This document shows positions 26,701 to 36,724 of a DNA stretch of 64,000 nt, one piece after another. Within the stretch, counting starts at the first letter, position 1. The number at the start of each line of letters is the position of its first letter. The position numbers were made by a program, and so were the translations under genes. A model generated the notes under the pieces. It had not been told where the DNA came from, made no database searches, and worked only from the letters and a program-made list of their open reading frames with translations. The DNA comes from Coriolopsis trogii. Lineage: Eukaryota; Basidiomycota; Agaricomycetes; Polyporales; Polyporaceae. The stretch covers positions 2,046,001 to 2,110,000 of the forward strand of contig JAHYIO010000031.1 of the NCBI GenBank assembly GCA_020543525.1, in the 5' to 3' direction.

Positions 26701-27437
26701 CGATGATATGTATTACGGGGAGTGCTACCGTCCGGAGTGGAAGAGGAGTCGGAGCGAGGGATAGCAGCTGGAGGCCACCTAGCTATGCTGAGGGCGCTGA
26801 GCGTAAGACTGAGCGTAAGACTGCAGATCGATGCATGCAAAGGATGGATACGAGATCCGGGTGAAGAGGCTCAAGTGAAGCGAGTGACTCCAGCGGGTGT
26901 TTGTCCGTGTTTGCGTGTGGCTGAGGGGTGTCTCGATTTATCCAACTGACTCTGCGTTCTCTTCACCTGACTCTGACAACGCGCCTTATAACCCCCGCTT
27001 GCTGCCCTATCGTCCTCCCGACGCTCCCAGCTCTGCGTCTCCCCGAAAGCTCTCCCAGCCCATATACTTACTGTCCAATCGCCCCCTCCTGCTCTTCAAC
27101 GAGCTCCTCTGATCTCGGCAACGAGCTCACCCTCCGGATAGTCCTTGGTCGTATCTGACTAGGACATCCGCCTTGACCCCAATCTAGCGCAATGTGGTTC
27201 CAGCCCCAAATACAAGCCCGATACCCCGACCTCTTCGCCAAACGCGTCGCCTCCGATTCCTCTGCTTCTGCCTCCTCTTTTGTCTCGCTTGCCTCTCTTT
27301 CTAGTATCATTATCAACCAGTCCACTTCTCCCGTCGCCCATGCTAGTTCTATCTGAATTTTAATTGTCTCCCACCTATTCCAATCCTGGTCCCCCGGCTC
27401 ATAACGATCACCACTCAGTCTTCCGCGCTCTTCGACA

Positions 27438-29625
27438 ATGAATATCCATGCTGTTTCCCACTCGCTTCCGCATCGCGGTCCTGGTGCCTCTCGCGCCAGG
27501 ACCCGCTGGCAGCCATATGCTTCTACCCTCACATTCTCCGGCATACAACGTACCCCGCCCTCAACTTACTTACACACCCCTGCGCCTTCAACTGCGTCCT
27601 CTTCTCCCTCCTCAATACATCTTCATCCTATTCCCGACCTCGAACGCCTCAAACAACATTCTCAGCCACCGCCGATCACGAATCCTTCACGGGATGCGCA
27701 GAAATCAAAGTATGCCGCAAAACTCGTCGGTGAGTGACAATACTATCTATCCTTCACATCCATTGCAACATCTTCTCTGTATCGTTTTGTATTTCGGGGT
27801 GTGCCGAGTAACCCAGGTATATGCTATCATACCGGGCGACTTGGCACCTCTGCCACAGTCGGATGTCCAAACATACCCCACAAGCCACCCGTTGTCGACG
27901 GTCATGTGCTCATTTCTGCTTCTCCGTGCAGATCAAGCGGTCAAAACTCTCTGCGAAACCTGGCATCCGGACGACATACCCTCCGTGTTCACCGCATCCA
28001 CTCGTGAAGCCCTCTGTGCCCACCCCGAGTTGCCGACCCCTCCTGCCCAAGTTTGCTCACCTCCCCTGATTCTCGCTGGCTTCTCGACGCTCTACGGTAC
28101 CCGGAATCCCCAATTGCCCTCCCCCGTCTCGCCCACAAGCCGACAGACGCCATCCCCAGCGGGAGACGGGTGCGAGTCATACTCTCAAGCGCCCGGTGGC
28201 TCCGTGAGCAACCTTATCCCGATTAAGGGATTCGTGCACGAGGTTCTCCGTCGGTCCCGGACCTCGACCGGTGTCCTGCAAACTGCGCTCTGCTATTTGG
28301 AGGCTGTCCGATCCAAGGTTCCGGACCTCCTCTGCAAGGAGAAGGCATGCCCGACCTCGGAACGGACTCCTCAGACGACAGAGCCGCGAATCGTCCAGGG
28401 CCTGTTTGCAGAGTCCTCCTCCCCGGATGGGCCCACCGACGATTGTCCATCCGCTATGCCCGACAAGACGGCCGGCCCGACCTTGCAGACGATCCGAATT
28501 GGTGATACTGTTCTTGTGGAAGACATTCACGACATGATGCCTCCGCAGGCCTCCGGCAACGAAGGTCGCCCGATCCAGGAGGACTCGTCTCTTGCTCCCC
28601 TTCCCCCGCTTCCGTCGCCCCTCTGCTGTCCGCGCAGGACGTTCCTTGCCTGCCTCATACTCGCCTCGAAGTTCATGCAGGATCGCTCCTACTCCAATCG
28701 CGCCTGGGCCAAGCTTGCCGGTCTGTCTCCCCGTGAGATTGGCCGCTGTGAGCGTGCGCTCGGCGAGGCCCTAGAATGGCGCCTTTGGGTTGGAAAGATT
28801 CCTACGACGTCGACGAGCAGTGGCAGGACCGTATCGCGAAGCAAGAGCGAAGGCGACATGCTCCGTGGGTCCCCCTCCTCTTCTTGTACTTCGACCTCGA
28901 CTGCGCCGTGGGCCACTCCATCGACTGCGGGTTCCGCAACAGCCGCCTCGTCCTCCCTTTATGCTCTTCCAAGCCTCCCTCCCCCCATACCTGCCCCAGG
29001 ATCTCGGACGCGTTGCCTGCAGCGCAGCGCGACCGTGCCTGCGAATGGTTGGGGATACGAGTCTACGCGCGTGGGTGCCCACGTGCCGATGCCGCAGCTT
29101 GGTGGTGCCGGGTATTGTTACGGTACGCAGTCGACACCTGGGACGGGCTCTGTCGACGCATTCGCGATGGACGTTGAGCCCCAGATCGAGGTGTCTCCGA
29201 TGTCAACGCCGACGTTGAGCGACTCTCCGATGTCTTCTGCCTCGTCCAGCTCGGACGGATCTGAAGACCGGACGATCCAGATGGCCGTGTTCCAGGATCT
29301 CCCGACTCCCTCGCTCGCTTACGGCGGATACGGTCTTGGCGGACTCTGGGTTGCGTCGACCTCGGCCTACACTCCCATGGACCCGGCGAACCCTTACGGC
29401 TCTTTCGGACCGTTCAGCTCGCACAATCCGTATCTCAACGTTCCCAATCCGACGTACGTTGACATGGAAGCTACGGCCAGCGATAGGAAGAACGCGAGCG
29501 GGCCGGCCAGAAGCACCTCAGCAAGAAATAGCTTGGCAGATGCAAGGTCGACTTGTACTTTGCCGTCGTTCGCGGAGGCGTTCCCGGATTCATGTCTTGG
29601 TGCTCTTGGTACAGGTCTGCAGTAA
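27438..29625 (+). CDS. Cyclin of the Pho85 (PCL) type
   Basis: Predicted activating subunit of a Pho85/CDK5-like kinase. Two exons join in phase into 661 codons: 27438-27729 and 27932-29625; the intron is 202 bases, long for this window. The start at 27438 leads into KSKYAAKLVDQAVKTLCETW, a stretch I associate with this cyclin group. The cyclin box runs from about residue 195 (IKGFVHEVLRRSRTSTGVLQ, ALCYLEAVR) to about 383 (CPRRTFLACLILASKFMQD, then SNRAWAKLAGLSPREIGRCE and EALEWRLWVGK). Between its first and third helices sits an insert of roughly 80 to 90 residues, acidic and Pro-rich. The C-terminal 270 residues are low-complexity Ser/Thr/Pro/Gly, probably disordered and possibly phosphorylated. 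The frame is also open upstream through the intron, so a longer unspliced reading exists, but it breaks the conserved N-terminus. Confidence 0.85.
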
Positions 29626-30273
29626 TGTTTTCCTCCTGTCCTCTTAGTCCCCTGTGGGGAAAGGGAGGAGAGGGGGGTTTCCCTTTTATTTAATTGGCTC
29701 GTGTTCGTTCTTGGTCGCGGTCCTCCCCTGCCGAACTTGCGTGTTCCTGTACGTTGGCCGTCTTCCCACTTTTGCACGTTCATTGGTGCTTGTCGACTAC
29801 CTCATATATTTTTCACACAAATTGTGTTGGGTTCGGCGTGGATGCCCCTCCTCCCCTCCCCTACCCTCCATTGTCGTTGGCTCGTGAATACTGTCTGTGA
29901 TCTCATGTTCCCTGTTCCGGTACCTAGTAGTTTACGTTCTTCTCCGATTTCCTTCCATCTCTCTCCGTGTCTCTCTGTCTCCTTGTCTCTGATCTCTAGT
30001 GAATTGAATGAACTGTACTCACAATCCATGCTGTACATAGATATATGTGTCTTCTCTCTTTCTCTCCTACCTATGCACCTCCCCCATACCTGTCCCGTAT
30101 GTGTCACTTACCATACTCTAGGTCTCGACTATCGAGCCTGGCGAATGGGCTGGCTCTACGGCGGGCTGTTTCCCCTTGAGGGGGGATGGCTGCTGTGTTG
30201 GGTGAGGGAGTTGAGGATCTTGGTTGGATGCCGAGGCCGGACAGACATGCGCGGACCGTGGGCTTTTGTCGGG

Positions 30274-30330
30274 GACCAGGACCAGGACCAGGATCGGGAC
30301 CAGGACCGGGGTCAGGACCTGGGCTGGGAC
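30274..30330. repeat. Imperfect GGACCA hexamer repeat
   Basis: About nine imperfect copies of a GGACCA/GGACCG-type hexamer. It encodes repeated dipeptides in any frame and explains long chance frames on both strands. Confidence 0.75.
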
Positions 30331-30596
30331 GAACGGGATACGGGGCGGGAGGGGATGGGATGGGACGTCGGCGGGAGCTGGGACTGGACGTTGGCGGCCT
30401 TTGAGGTCGCTCGTTCTCCAAGATCTTCTCCACGACCGCTCTCCCTCCTGGCCTTTCCTTGCTCGCTCTTGGCTCCTGGCTTCTGGCTTTCTGGCCTCTG
30501 GATGCTGGCTCCTTGGATCCTGGTACTCGGAGGGGCCTACGGTCGCGTCGACGCTCCCTCTCGTGGCGAGGTTGGGGGGCGCGGCGATCGACCTCG

Positions 30597-30620
30597 TGCG
30601 GCGTGCGGCGTGCGGCGTGC
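30597..30620. repeat. 7-base tandem repeat (GCGTGCG)
   Basis: Three or more consecutive copies of a 7-base unit in intergenic DNA; no function is indicated. Confidence 0.7.
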
Positions 30621-32057
30621 TGGCAAGTATGTGCTCCTGGTTGCGACGCCACAGTCAGCCTCCAGGTGCATGAGGGTGCACTCCGGCTATGTATGGTGGG
30701 GGCGGTGCGCTTGGGACGCATGTAGGCGGAGACCTTCCCCCGTTCCCTGGTGGGAGCGGCCCAACCCGAGCCTGGACCCGAGCCCGTAAGAAGTTGTAGA
30801 GAGGGAAAAGTGGATGCGTGGGCGTGCGGCCTACCACGGTACGCCGCCAATCGGCGCGAGTCCTCTGTCCAGCTCGAAGGGTGTATGCATGCATTCGGCG
30901 GACGTTTTCCTCTGGTCGGGAACGCAGGTCATGCTTGTTCTTCCTTTCCTTTCCTTTGGTGCTGCGCTGTTTTGAGCTGATGCGCTGTTTGTTCCTGCGT
31001 CGGCTTCCGTCTTCTCCTGTAGCGTCCGCGGTGTGTGGCCCCGCCGCGCACTGTGCACCGTGCACCGTGCATTGGCAGGATCGGAAAGCGGAGGTATGCG
31101 AGCTAGTTTCGAACTCGAGTGCGAGCAACTTGGCTGACCTGTAGAGTCGCGTCGCCGCACCTTCGCGCCACCGCTGTCTGATATCTGCTACTCGCGTCGG
31201 TCGAAGTCGGGCACCCACGATGCCGCCGCGCGGGTGTGTGGAGAGGCGAGGATGCAGAGTGCGGGATGCGGAGTGTGGACGACCGAACGTTGTCAGACGC
31301 TTAAACGTGCGATCGCGCAATCCCTCAAGGCCTCAAGCCTTCTCCCCGCGTCCGCGTAGGTACTGTGAGAAGAAGTCGTCATCTAGACGAGGGATGCTCT
31401 TTCCTTGCCTTATGCGTGTGCGGACCGCTACTGACTACATCTGGCGTTTCCAGCGACCGTCCGTGCTGCATTCTTATGGGACAAGTGCCAGGAGCGTCGA
31501 CTCCAGGTGCACGTCGCTGGAGATACCGAGCCTGGCCAGGCAGATGTACGCGATGTGTTCCACTGCTCTTCGTGAGGTGTAGGTATGGTATCGGGCCTCA
31601 CAGTGCCGCATACCAGCCTAGATCACATTCGAGTGGTCCAGCGTTGGAAGTGCTCGTGCACCTGTTCATACTCGTGCTTTCTCCCTACTTGTCTGTGGAT
31701 GCAGACATCGGGGGAGAAGGCACGAGTGCGCTCTGACCTTTCCTTTGCCAGCAGTCGCTCCTTTCACTCGCGCTGAAGCCAGAGATGGGCATGGTGTAGG
31801 CCCCGCGCGTTCGCTCCGATGCCATGTATATATGCACGAGGTCTTTCATGCGCGTAGGGGCGGCGGGGGTCTTGTAGGCTGTCTCACAATGTAGATATGG
31901 TAACCCCCATGGCGATTCTCGTGCATGGTTGTGTCGGTCAATGAAACGGTCATACGTTCTACGCCTGCGTATGTCTCATGAAGCGCATTCTCTGGGAGTA
32001 CAGGTACAAGAAGTAGACACCAATGCTCCGTGCCCTCTGCACGGACGACCAGATTCT

Positions 32058-32096
32058 TACGAGAGGTGTCTACGAGAGGTGTCTACGAGAGGTGTT
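32058..32096. repeat. 13-base tandem repeat, three copies
   Basis: The unit TACGAGAGGTGTC occurs three times head to tail; the last copy differs at the final base. Such short repeats often vary in copy number between strains. Confidence 0.85.
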
Positions 32097-32425
32097 CCAA
32101 GTCGCAGGCCGTCAAGAGTCGGCAGATGGTGCTCTAATGTTACCACAAGCCACTCTGTCAGGGGCACGACGACTTCGATCTGTGGGTTCGTGTGGGAGGA
32201 ATTGTAAAGAAACGGCCCGTGTTCAACGTTCAACGGTTACACTCGCCTTCGCCCGACTGCATTCGGACGATCCACGACCACGCCCCCGGCCGGACGAAAC
32301 GCAATCTACGTATCTTCCCACCGAGCTCGTCGGTGTTCTCGTGTAGTCGCTTATATCCATGGGCACACAGGTCAAAGCAGCAAGGCGGAGATATTGGGAC
32401 GACGGTGTGCCGAGGAAGGTCGGAA

Positions 32426-32439
32426 GGGGGGGGGGGGGG
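32426..32439 (+). repeat. Poly-G tract, 14 bases
   Basis: An uninterrupted run of 14 G on the plus strand, about 280 bases before a second, longer run. Confidence 0.9.
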
Positions 32440-32716
32440 CACCGAGTGGTATGTCAACACCAACCGCAGAATGACAAACCATAACGCCCCGTGACCTCGC
32501 ACGGCCTGTGAAGTGAGCAGCATACTCCGGTCGTGAGCAGAGAGGTTCGCTGAGCGCTCTCGTAGCGAGCACGCCCCAAGCGTATATATCGCTCCTACAT
32601 TCAGGAAGCGCAAACGGCCCGGGAACGACGACTCCCGAACATCCATATTCGTTGGACGATGAAGGGATGGCGCGGCACATGAGCCACTCTACAAAATCAT
32701 GCACCGTGTTTCTTGA

Positions 32717-32734
32717 GGGGGGGGGGGGGGGGGG
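32717..32734 (+). repeat. Poly-G tract, 18 bases
   Basis: An uninterrupted run of 18 G on the plus strand, in the middle of the minus-strand kinase-like fragment. Confidence 0.9.
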
Positions 32735-33896
32735 TTCTAAGAATGCTGGAGGAGCAACGAGACATGCACATACCATGTCGCGTTGCCGTTCCCCGCTCCT
32801 GGTCAAGTTGATTCGCAACACGACAATCCTCGCATGACGGCAGCATCCCGACGGTGGCAGTCACGTCGGATGCACGTCGTGGGCAGTGCATCTGCGCCTG
32901 CATGGAAGTCCATCACAGAGGTTTCAAGGGCTTGTTAGCTTGACGTATGCGGGGAATGTGAGGGAGCTAGACGTCCAGCGTGGCGGTAATTGCTTGCGCA
33001 TGGCCTCCTGTGAACTGCGTCGACCACTGTGAGAGCATATACCATACTCGGAAACACACGGCGGACAATGCAGGCATGGAAGGGTGGGTTGAGATAGCGC
33101 AACGTGAAGGTGATAGACGCACCTAAGTTTGCTCTTGTACGCCTTATAATTGCGCAAGCCTGGGATGACACAGATTGTCTTGTTTCATAGGCATAGCGCA
33201 AACAGTGCGAACAGCACGCGTCGTTGGCAAAAACTCGATCTCAGTTGATAATCTCTGAGCGCTTGGCCCTTTTCGCCGTGCTCATCTTGACGGAATAGTA
33301 TGGAAGCGAACGATATAATCCTCCCATCAATGCTTCGCACTCGGCAGGTGTACGCCAAGTATAGCCTTCTTCTCGACATCTTACCCTGAACGACGCGAGG
33401 ATAGGTAGTCAGTAAAGGTGGAAATGCGCCTTAATCGCTGTCTACCGAGACTCACTATACGATTGAATGTCCAGTGAGCCAGAAGGCCGCGTAGATGCGC
33501 CTGCCTCTTTGAGGGTAGATGCCGATGGGTTTGCAGAGAAATTGCGGACCGAGGCTCCTGAGAGTTCGACGCATACCCTATGGTGCGGACCCAGGGGACC
33601 TGGCTTCGAAGCACTGGCATGGCTAGGTATGAGTCGACCGTGCCTAGCTCCAGACGGGGCGCATGTCACGTAGGCGTATGAACGCTACTTAGTTCGGGCT
33701 CCTCAATTGCTGAATGCACTAATTCATATAGCTGCTATGACGGTAGCAAAGTCGAAGATCTGGATGGATGTCAGTCATGTTCATCGATGCTCCAAGGTCA
33801 CGGACTGACACATGGTATATAAGTCGCATCTTGATAGTCTGTTGTTTGTCGATATGATACTACACACATTTGGTACTTCGTTTACTCGTTCTTCGC

Positions 33897-34519
33897 CTAC
33901 TCGTTGAAGAATTCCAGCGGAGTGTCGCGGGTCTGGATCGCGCGCCAGGTAGTCGGGTGTCCGTCCGCGTTGCGGTTACCCTCGTCGGTCCACAGGGAGT
34001 GGAATAAGACGTCTTCAGTACCCTGCGTTACGACGTGAGTAGTGGACTCTGGCAAGGTGTGTGTCTTGGAGCTCACCCGGTTGGGAGGATCGTGAATGCT
34101 GAAACAGCATGGTCAGAATCTGGACGATCTCCAGGTATATGCTTTCACATACCGGACGTGGATGTAGCCCTCTCCCTCCGCGTCGTTGATCGCTGGAAGC
34201 TTGATCTTGCCGAGGATGATGGTACCATAGGACGTCGGCGCACTGCGAATCTCGACGAGATCATCGCGGATGTTGAACGCGACAAGATCGTCGTCGGACA
34301 CGCCTTCGGCGCGAGACCACATACGGGGCTCGTGCTTGTTCCAGTGGTGGCGCGACTTGAGGATCTCGGACTTGATGGTCGACTCGACGACCTCGAAGGC
34401 CTCGATAGCCTTGTCGGTGGGTGCGTGAGGTGCGTTGAGGTCGATCGTTTCGTTGGTAGCTGCACACGATGTTATTTACAACGTCTCTAGCATAACATGT
34501 GCATTATGGTCTTACCCAT
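33897..34519 (-). CDS. Conserved small basidiomycete protein of unknown function
   Basis: Four exons join in phase into 152 codons: 34516-34519, 34153-34459, 34077-34098, 33897-34022. The first exon carries only ATG plus one base, and exon 3 is 22 bases. The protein begins MATNETIDLNAP, has an acidic helix-rich N-terminal part (KAIEAFEVVESTIKSEIL), a basic aromatic patch (SRHHWNKHEPRMWSR), a beta-rich middle (YGTIILGKIKLPAIND), the segment EGYIHVRIHDPPNRG and a C-terminus LFHSLWTDEGNRN with TTWRAIQTRDTPLEFF. I recall similar unnamed proteins in other basidiomycetes, but no function or named domain. No signal peptide or membrane segment is seen, so it is probably cytosolic. It is divergent from the aspartic peptidase gene. 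The splice pattern is well supported by phase and sense. Confidence 0.8.
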
Positions 34520-35155
34520 GTCAGTCGGGATGTATGTACAGAAGCAAGGGCGAGTAGATGGTCGTCGTGATGAAAGTCGCGGTCCGGGATGGGCGCTCCC
34601 TCGCGTTCTGCTGCTTTGCTCCGTGACCATTGACGACGACGATCATCGCTCTGCTCCGCCCGTACAGGCCATCTGAACTCGCACATTCTTCTCGACCGAG
34701 TGGCTTGCGAGCTGCACGCCCGGACCTTGACACGACCCATGCGGTGAAGACCTAAATCCGTACTCACTGTCCCCGACGCGGGTTGCGACACCGGAGCGTG
34801 TCCCACAGTCGCATGGCTCCATGCCTTCCTATCTCACCATCCGCCAACTACCCGCGCGTTGTGCAGATCGCCTGCGTTCTGTTGGATGCACAGAACACCC
34901 AGCCGGCGGTGCGCGTTTCGATGGCTAGTATGGAGCGCATCGTTGTGGCCGCATGAGCGTAGCCGACTAGTCCCGGACGCCGTCGTGAGTGCTTCTCCTC
35001 CATCAATGTTCCCCCAATTCCTCCGCATCGTATCATCGGATGCACGCGTCGGCCTTGTATAAGAAGTTGGCGAAGCGTTCGCCTTAAACCAAGGGCTTCC
35101 TTGATCCCCCGCATTCCCCAGCTTGTGAGCCTCCTCAGTCGCTATCAGCTCCAGG
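34520..35155. promoter_or_regulatory. Divergent promoter region (small protein / aspartic peptidase)
   Basis: A 636-base strip between two divergent start codons. Overlapping frames of about 100 codons on the minus strand (34504-34806) look like chance. No clear TATA or operator is visible; the call rests on position. Confidence 0.4.
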
Positions 35156-36492
35156 ATGTTCTCTGCCGTCTCTCTCGGCCTTCTGGCCCTTGCTGTCTCG
35201 CGGGAGGTATCTGCGACCCCCGAGCCTGTGGCTATCACCCTCCAGTCGCGCAAGGTGCCAAAGGGTCACATTCCTGCCCTGCGCCGCCGAGCTCTCGCGC
35301 CCATCGGAATCCCCCTGGATGACTTCTTCCTCGGTACAGATCTGCAGTGGTTTGGGAACATCTCTGGTATGTCACAATTTGTCTACTGCCAGACATATGG
35401 GAATACTCATGATATATCAAGTTGGTACTCCCCCACAACCAGTCAGTGTGGTATTCGACACTGGATCTCAGACTCTTGAGTTTGCAACTACGGAGTGCAC
35501 TTCTTGTACTCAAACGGGCAAGTTCGACATCTCCAAGAGCCGCACGTTTGTTCGCGGCACCCGCACTTCGCGTCTTGACTTTGCAACGGGTGTCGGCGTT
35601 GACCCTGTCGTGAACGACGACTATGTGCTCACTCTTCGGAGTGGTACCGACACTGTCTCGGTTGGAAACTTCTCCGCCCCCAACATCTCCCTCTTCACTA
35701 TCACCTCCCAAACGCCTGCCTTCAATGTGGACCCCTTCATCGGTATCCAAGGTATGGGTTCGAGCGCCCAAGGTTTCTTTCAAGCTCTAATCCAGGCTGG
35801 TCTTCCTTGTGAGTCCTCTCTCCCTGCTCATTCTATGGCGATAACGTCTCATGTCGTTGAAACAGCACTGTTCAGCTACTTCTTGACCCCCAACTCGGTC
35901 GGCAATGCAGAACTGCTCCTTGGAGGTATTGATGACACCAAGTTCGAGGGTACGACTCACATGCATGCTTGTGGTGATCTAGTGGTTCAAGCTCATGAAC
36001 TTCATAGGCAATCTCACTTTCGCCACCCAAACGGGCCGCGGAGACTGGGTTGTCCCTTCCTCGCAGATAACTGTGAACGGGAAGACGACGTCGGTACTCA
36101 AGCAGCGGCGGTCGATCATCTTCGATTCGGGCACGTCCAACATCCTGTTCTCGACGCAGACCACGGAGGCGATGTACGCCCTCATCTCGTCCGACATCAA
36201 GCCGTTCGCGGCCGAGCCGGGCGCATATGGGCTCCCGTGCAGCAAGATCGGGGACCTGCCGGCGGTCATCGACATCACCTTCACGTCGCAGCAGGGCACG
36301 CCGTTCAACCTGACGATCCCGAGCAGCGAGCTCAACGTCGGGCCGTTCAAGAGTGACCCGAGCACGTGCCAGACGCTCATCAATGCTTTCGACGGGCTCG
36401 ACCTTGTGGGTGGGTCTGTGCTCAAGCATTATTATTCGGTCTGGGACATTGGCAACTCGCGCATGGGGTTTGCTCCGAACGGTGCGTCGTGA
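35156..36492 (+). CDS. Secreted aspartic peptidase (pepsin family A1)
   Basis: Predicted extracellular acid protease. Four exons join in phase into 388 codons: 35156-35366, 35422-35808, 35866-35949, 36008-36492. A signal peptide (MFSAVSLGLLALAVSREVSA) is followed by a basic propeptide ending near RRRALAPIG. The first catalytic motif is VVFDTGSQT, Asp 83; the second is IIFDSGTSN, Asp 267. Further A1 marks are VGTPPQPV before the first motif, IGIQGMG, AELLLGGIDDTKFEG, and the C-terminal VGGSVLKHYYSVWDIGNSRMGFAPN. A CTSC pair follows the first motif. The usual flap Tyr-Gly-Ser/Thr-Gly is replaced by LDFATGVGVD, so the flap tyrosine seems to be Phe. No GPI-type tail is seen. The gene is divergent from the small conserved protein; the Clr2-like gene follows 232 bases after it. 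Confidence 0.92.
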
Positions 36493-36724
36493 GCTAACTG
36501 TGAATGTCGGGCATAGTGCTTACGAAGATGAACGCTGCAGGCTTCTGAGTGTGGCGTAGCTGCTGCCAAAAAAGTTGACATGGGGGACAGTGGGGGAAAT
36601 CGTACTGTGTAAGCATAGTCGACATCGACGTTTACACGACATGTTCGCACTTGTACACATGTTCGCAAGTTGTTAGTCGTTGGCCACTACTACGAAGAAG
36701 CTGGGTTCAAAGATAGCAATCGGT

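Larger units (their letters stand above)
18406..27437. other. Gene desert of 9.0 kb
   Basis: The largest empty stretch. Frames are short on both strands; the longest (plus 19921-20496 and 24079-24651, about 190 codons) match nothing I know. A 12-base G run lies at 23784-23795, a 7-base unit CGGCGAA repeats 3.6 times at 23166-23190, and ACGGGT repeats three times near 24550-24567. No transposon ends or domains are visible. The final kilobase (about 26.9-27.4 kb) is pyrimidine-rich on the plus strand and likely holds the cyclin promoter and leader. Confidence 0.45.
32372..32821 (-). pseudogene. Possible protein-kinase fragment
   Basis: The minus frame contains RSDIYAWGVLATRALSEP, which resembles the SDVYSxGVxLxEL segment (subdomain IX) of protein kinases, including the invariant Asp and the Trp/Phe-Gly. 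The preceding residues (VVVPGPFALPEC) sit where an APE motif would be expected but lack it. Higher up on the same strand, near 33245-33360, a frame reads SIDGRIISF and QDEHGEK, which loosely recalls an N-lobe, but no HRD or DFG motif is found between. A poly-Pro run from the G18 tract interrupts the frame. At best a decayed piece. Confidence 0.25.
29626..33896. other. Intergenic stretch of 4.3 kb with short repeats
   Basis: No convincing gene. A 362-codon plus frame (29701-30789) and a 248-codon minus frame (30104-30850) cover the same DNA and gain length from a hexamer repeat near 30274-30330 that reads as Asp-Gln or Gly-Pro runs, so I treat both as artefacts. Other repeats are GCGTGCG units near 30597-30620, a 13-base unit three times at 32058-32096, and G runs at 32426-32439 and 32717-32734. 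A minus-strand kinase-like scrap is listed separately. The first few hundred bases are pyrimidine-rich 3' flank of the cyclin gene. Confidence 0.5.

Noticed and set aside
27068..27544. 158-codon minus frame over the cyclin start
   Set aside because: Shadow of the cyclin leader and first exon; no homologous character.
27448..27931. Upstream extension of the cyclin frame to 725 residues
   Set aside because: Splicing 27730-27931 from the ATG at 27438 gives the conserved KYAAKLVDQAVKTLCETW; the unspliced version lacks it.
29701..30789. 362-codon plus-strand frame after the cyclin gene
   Set aside because: It owes its length to a hexamer repeat that reads as Asp-Gln runs, overlaps a 248-codon minus frame, and starts in pyrimidine-rich 3' flank.
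30104..30850. 248-codon minus-strand frame
   Set aside because: Gly-Pro run from the same hexamer repeat, Arg/Pro-rich remainder and no domain.
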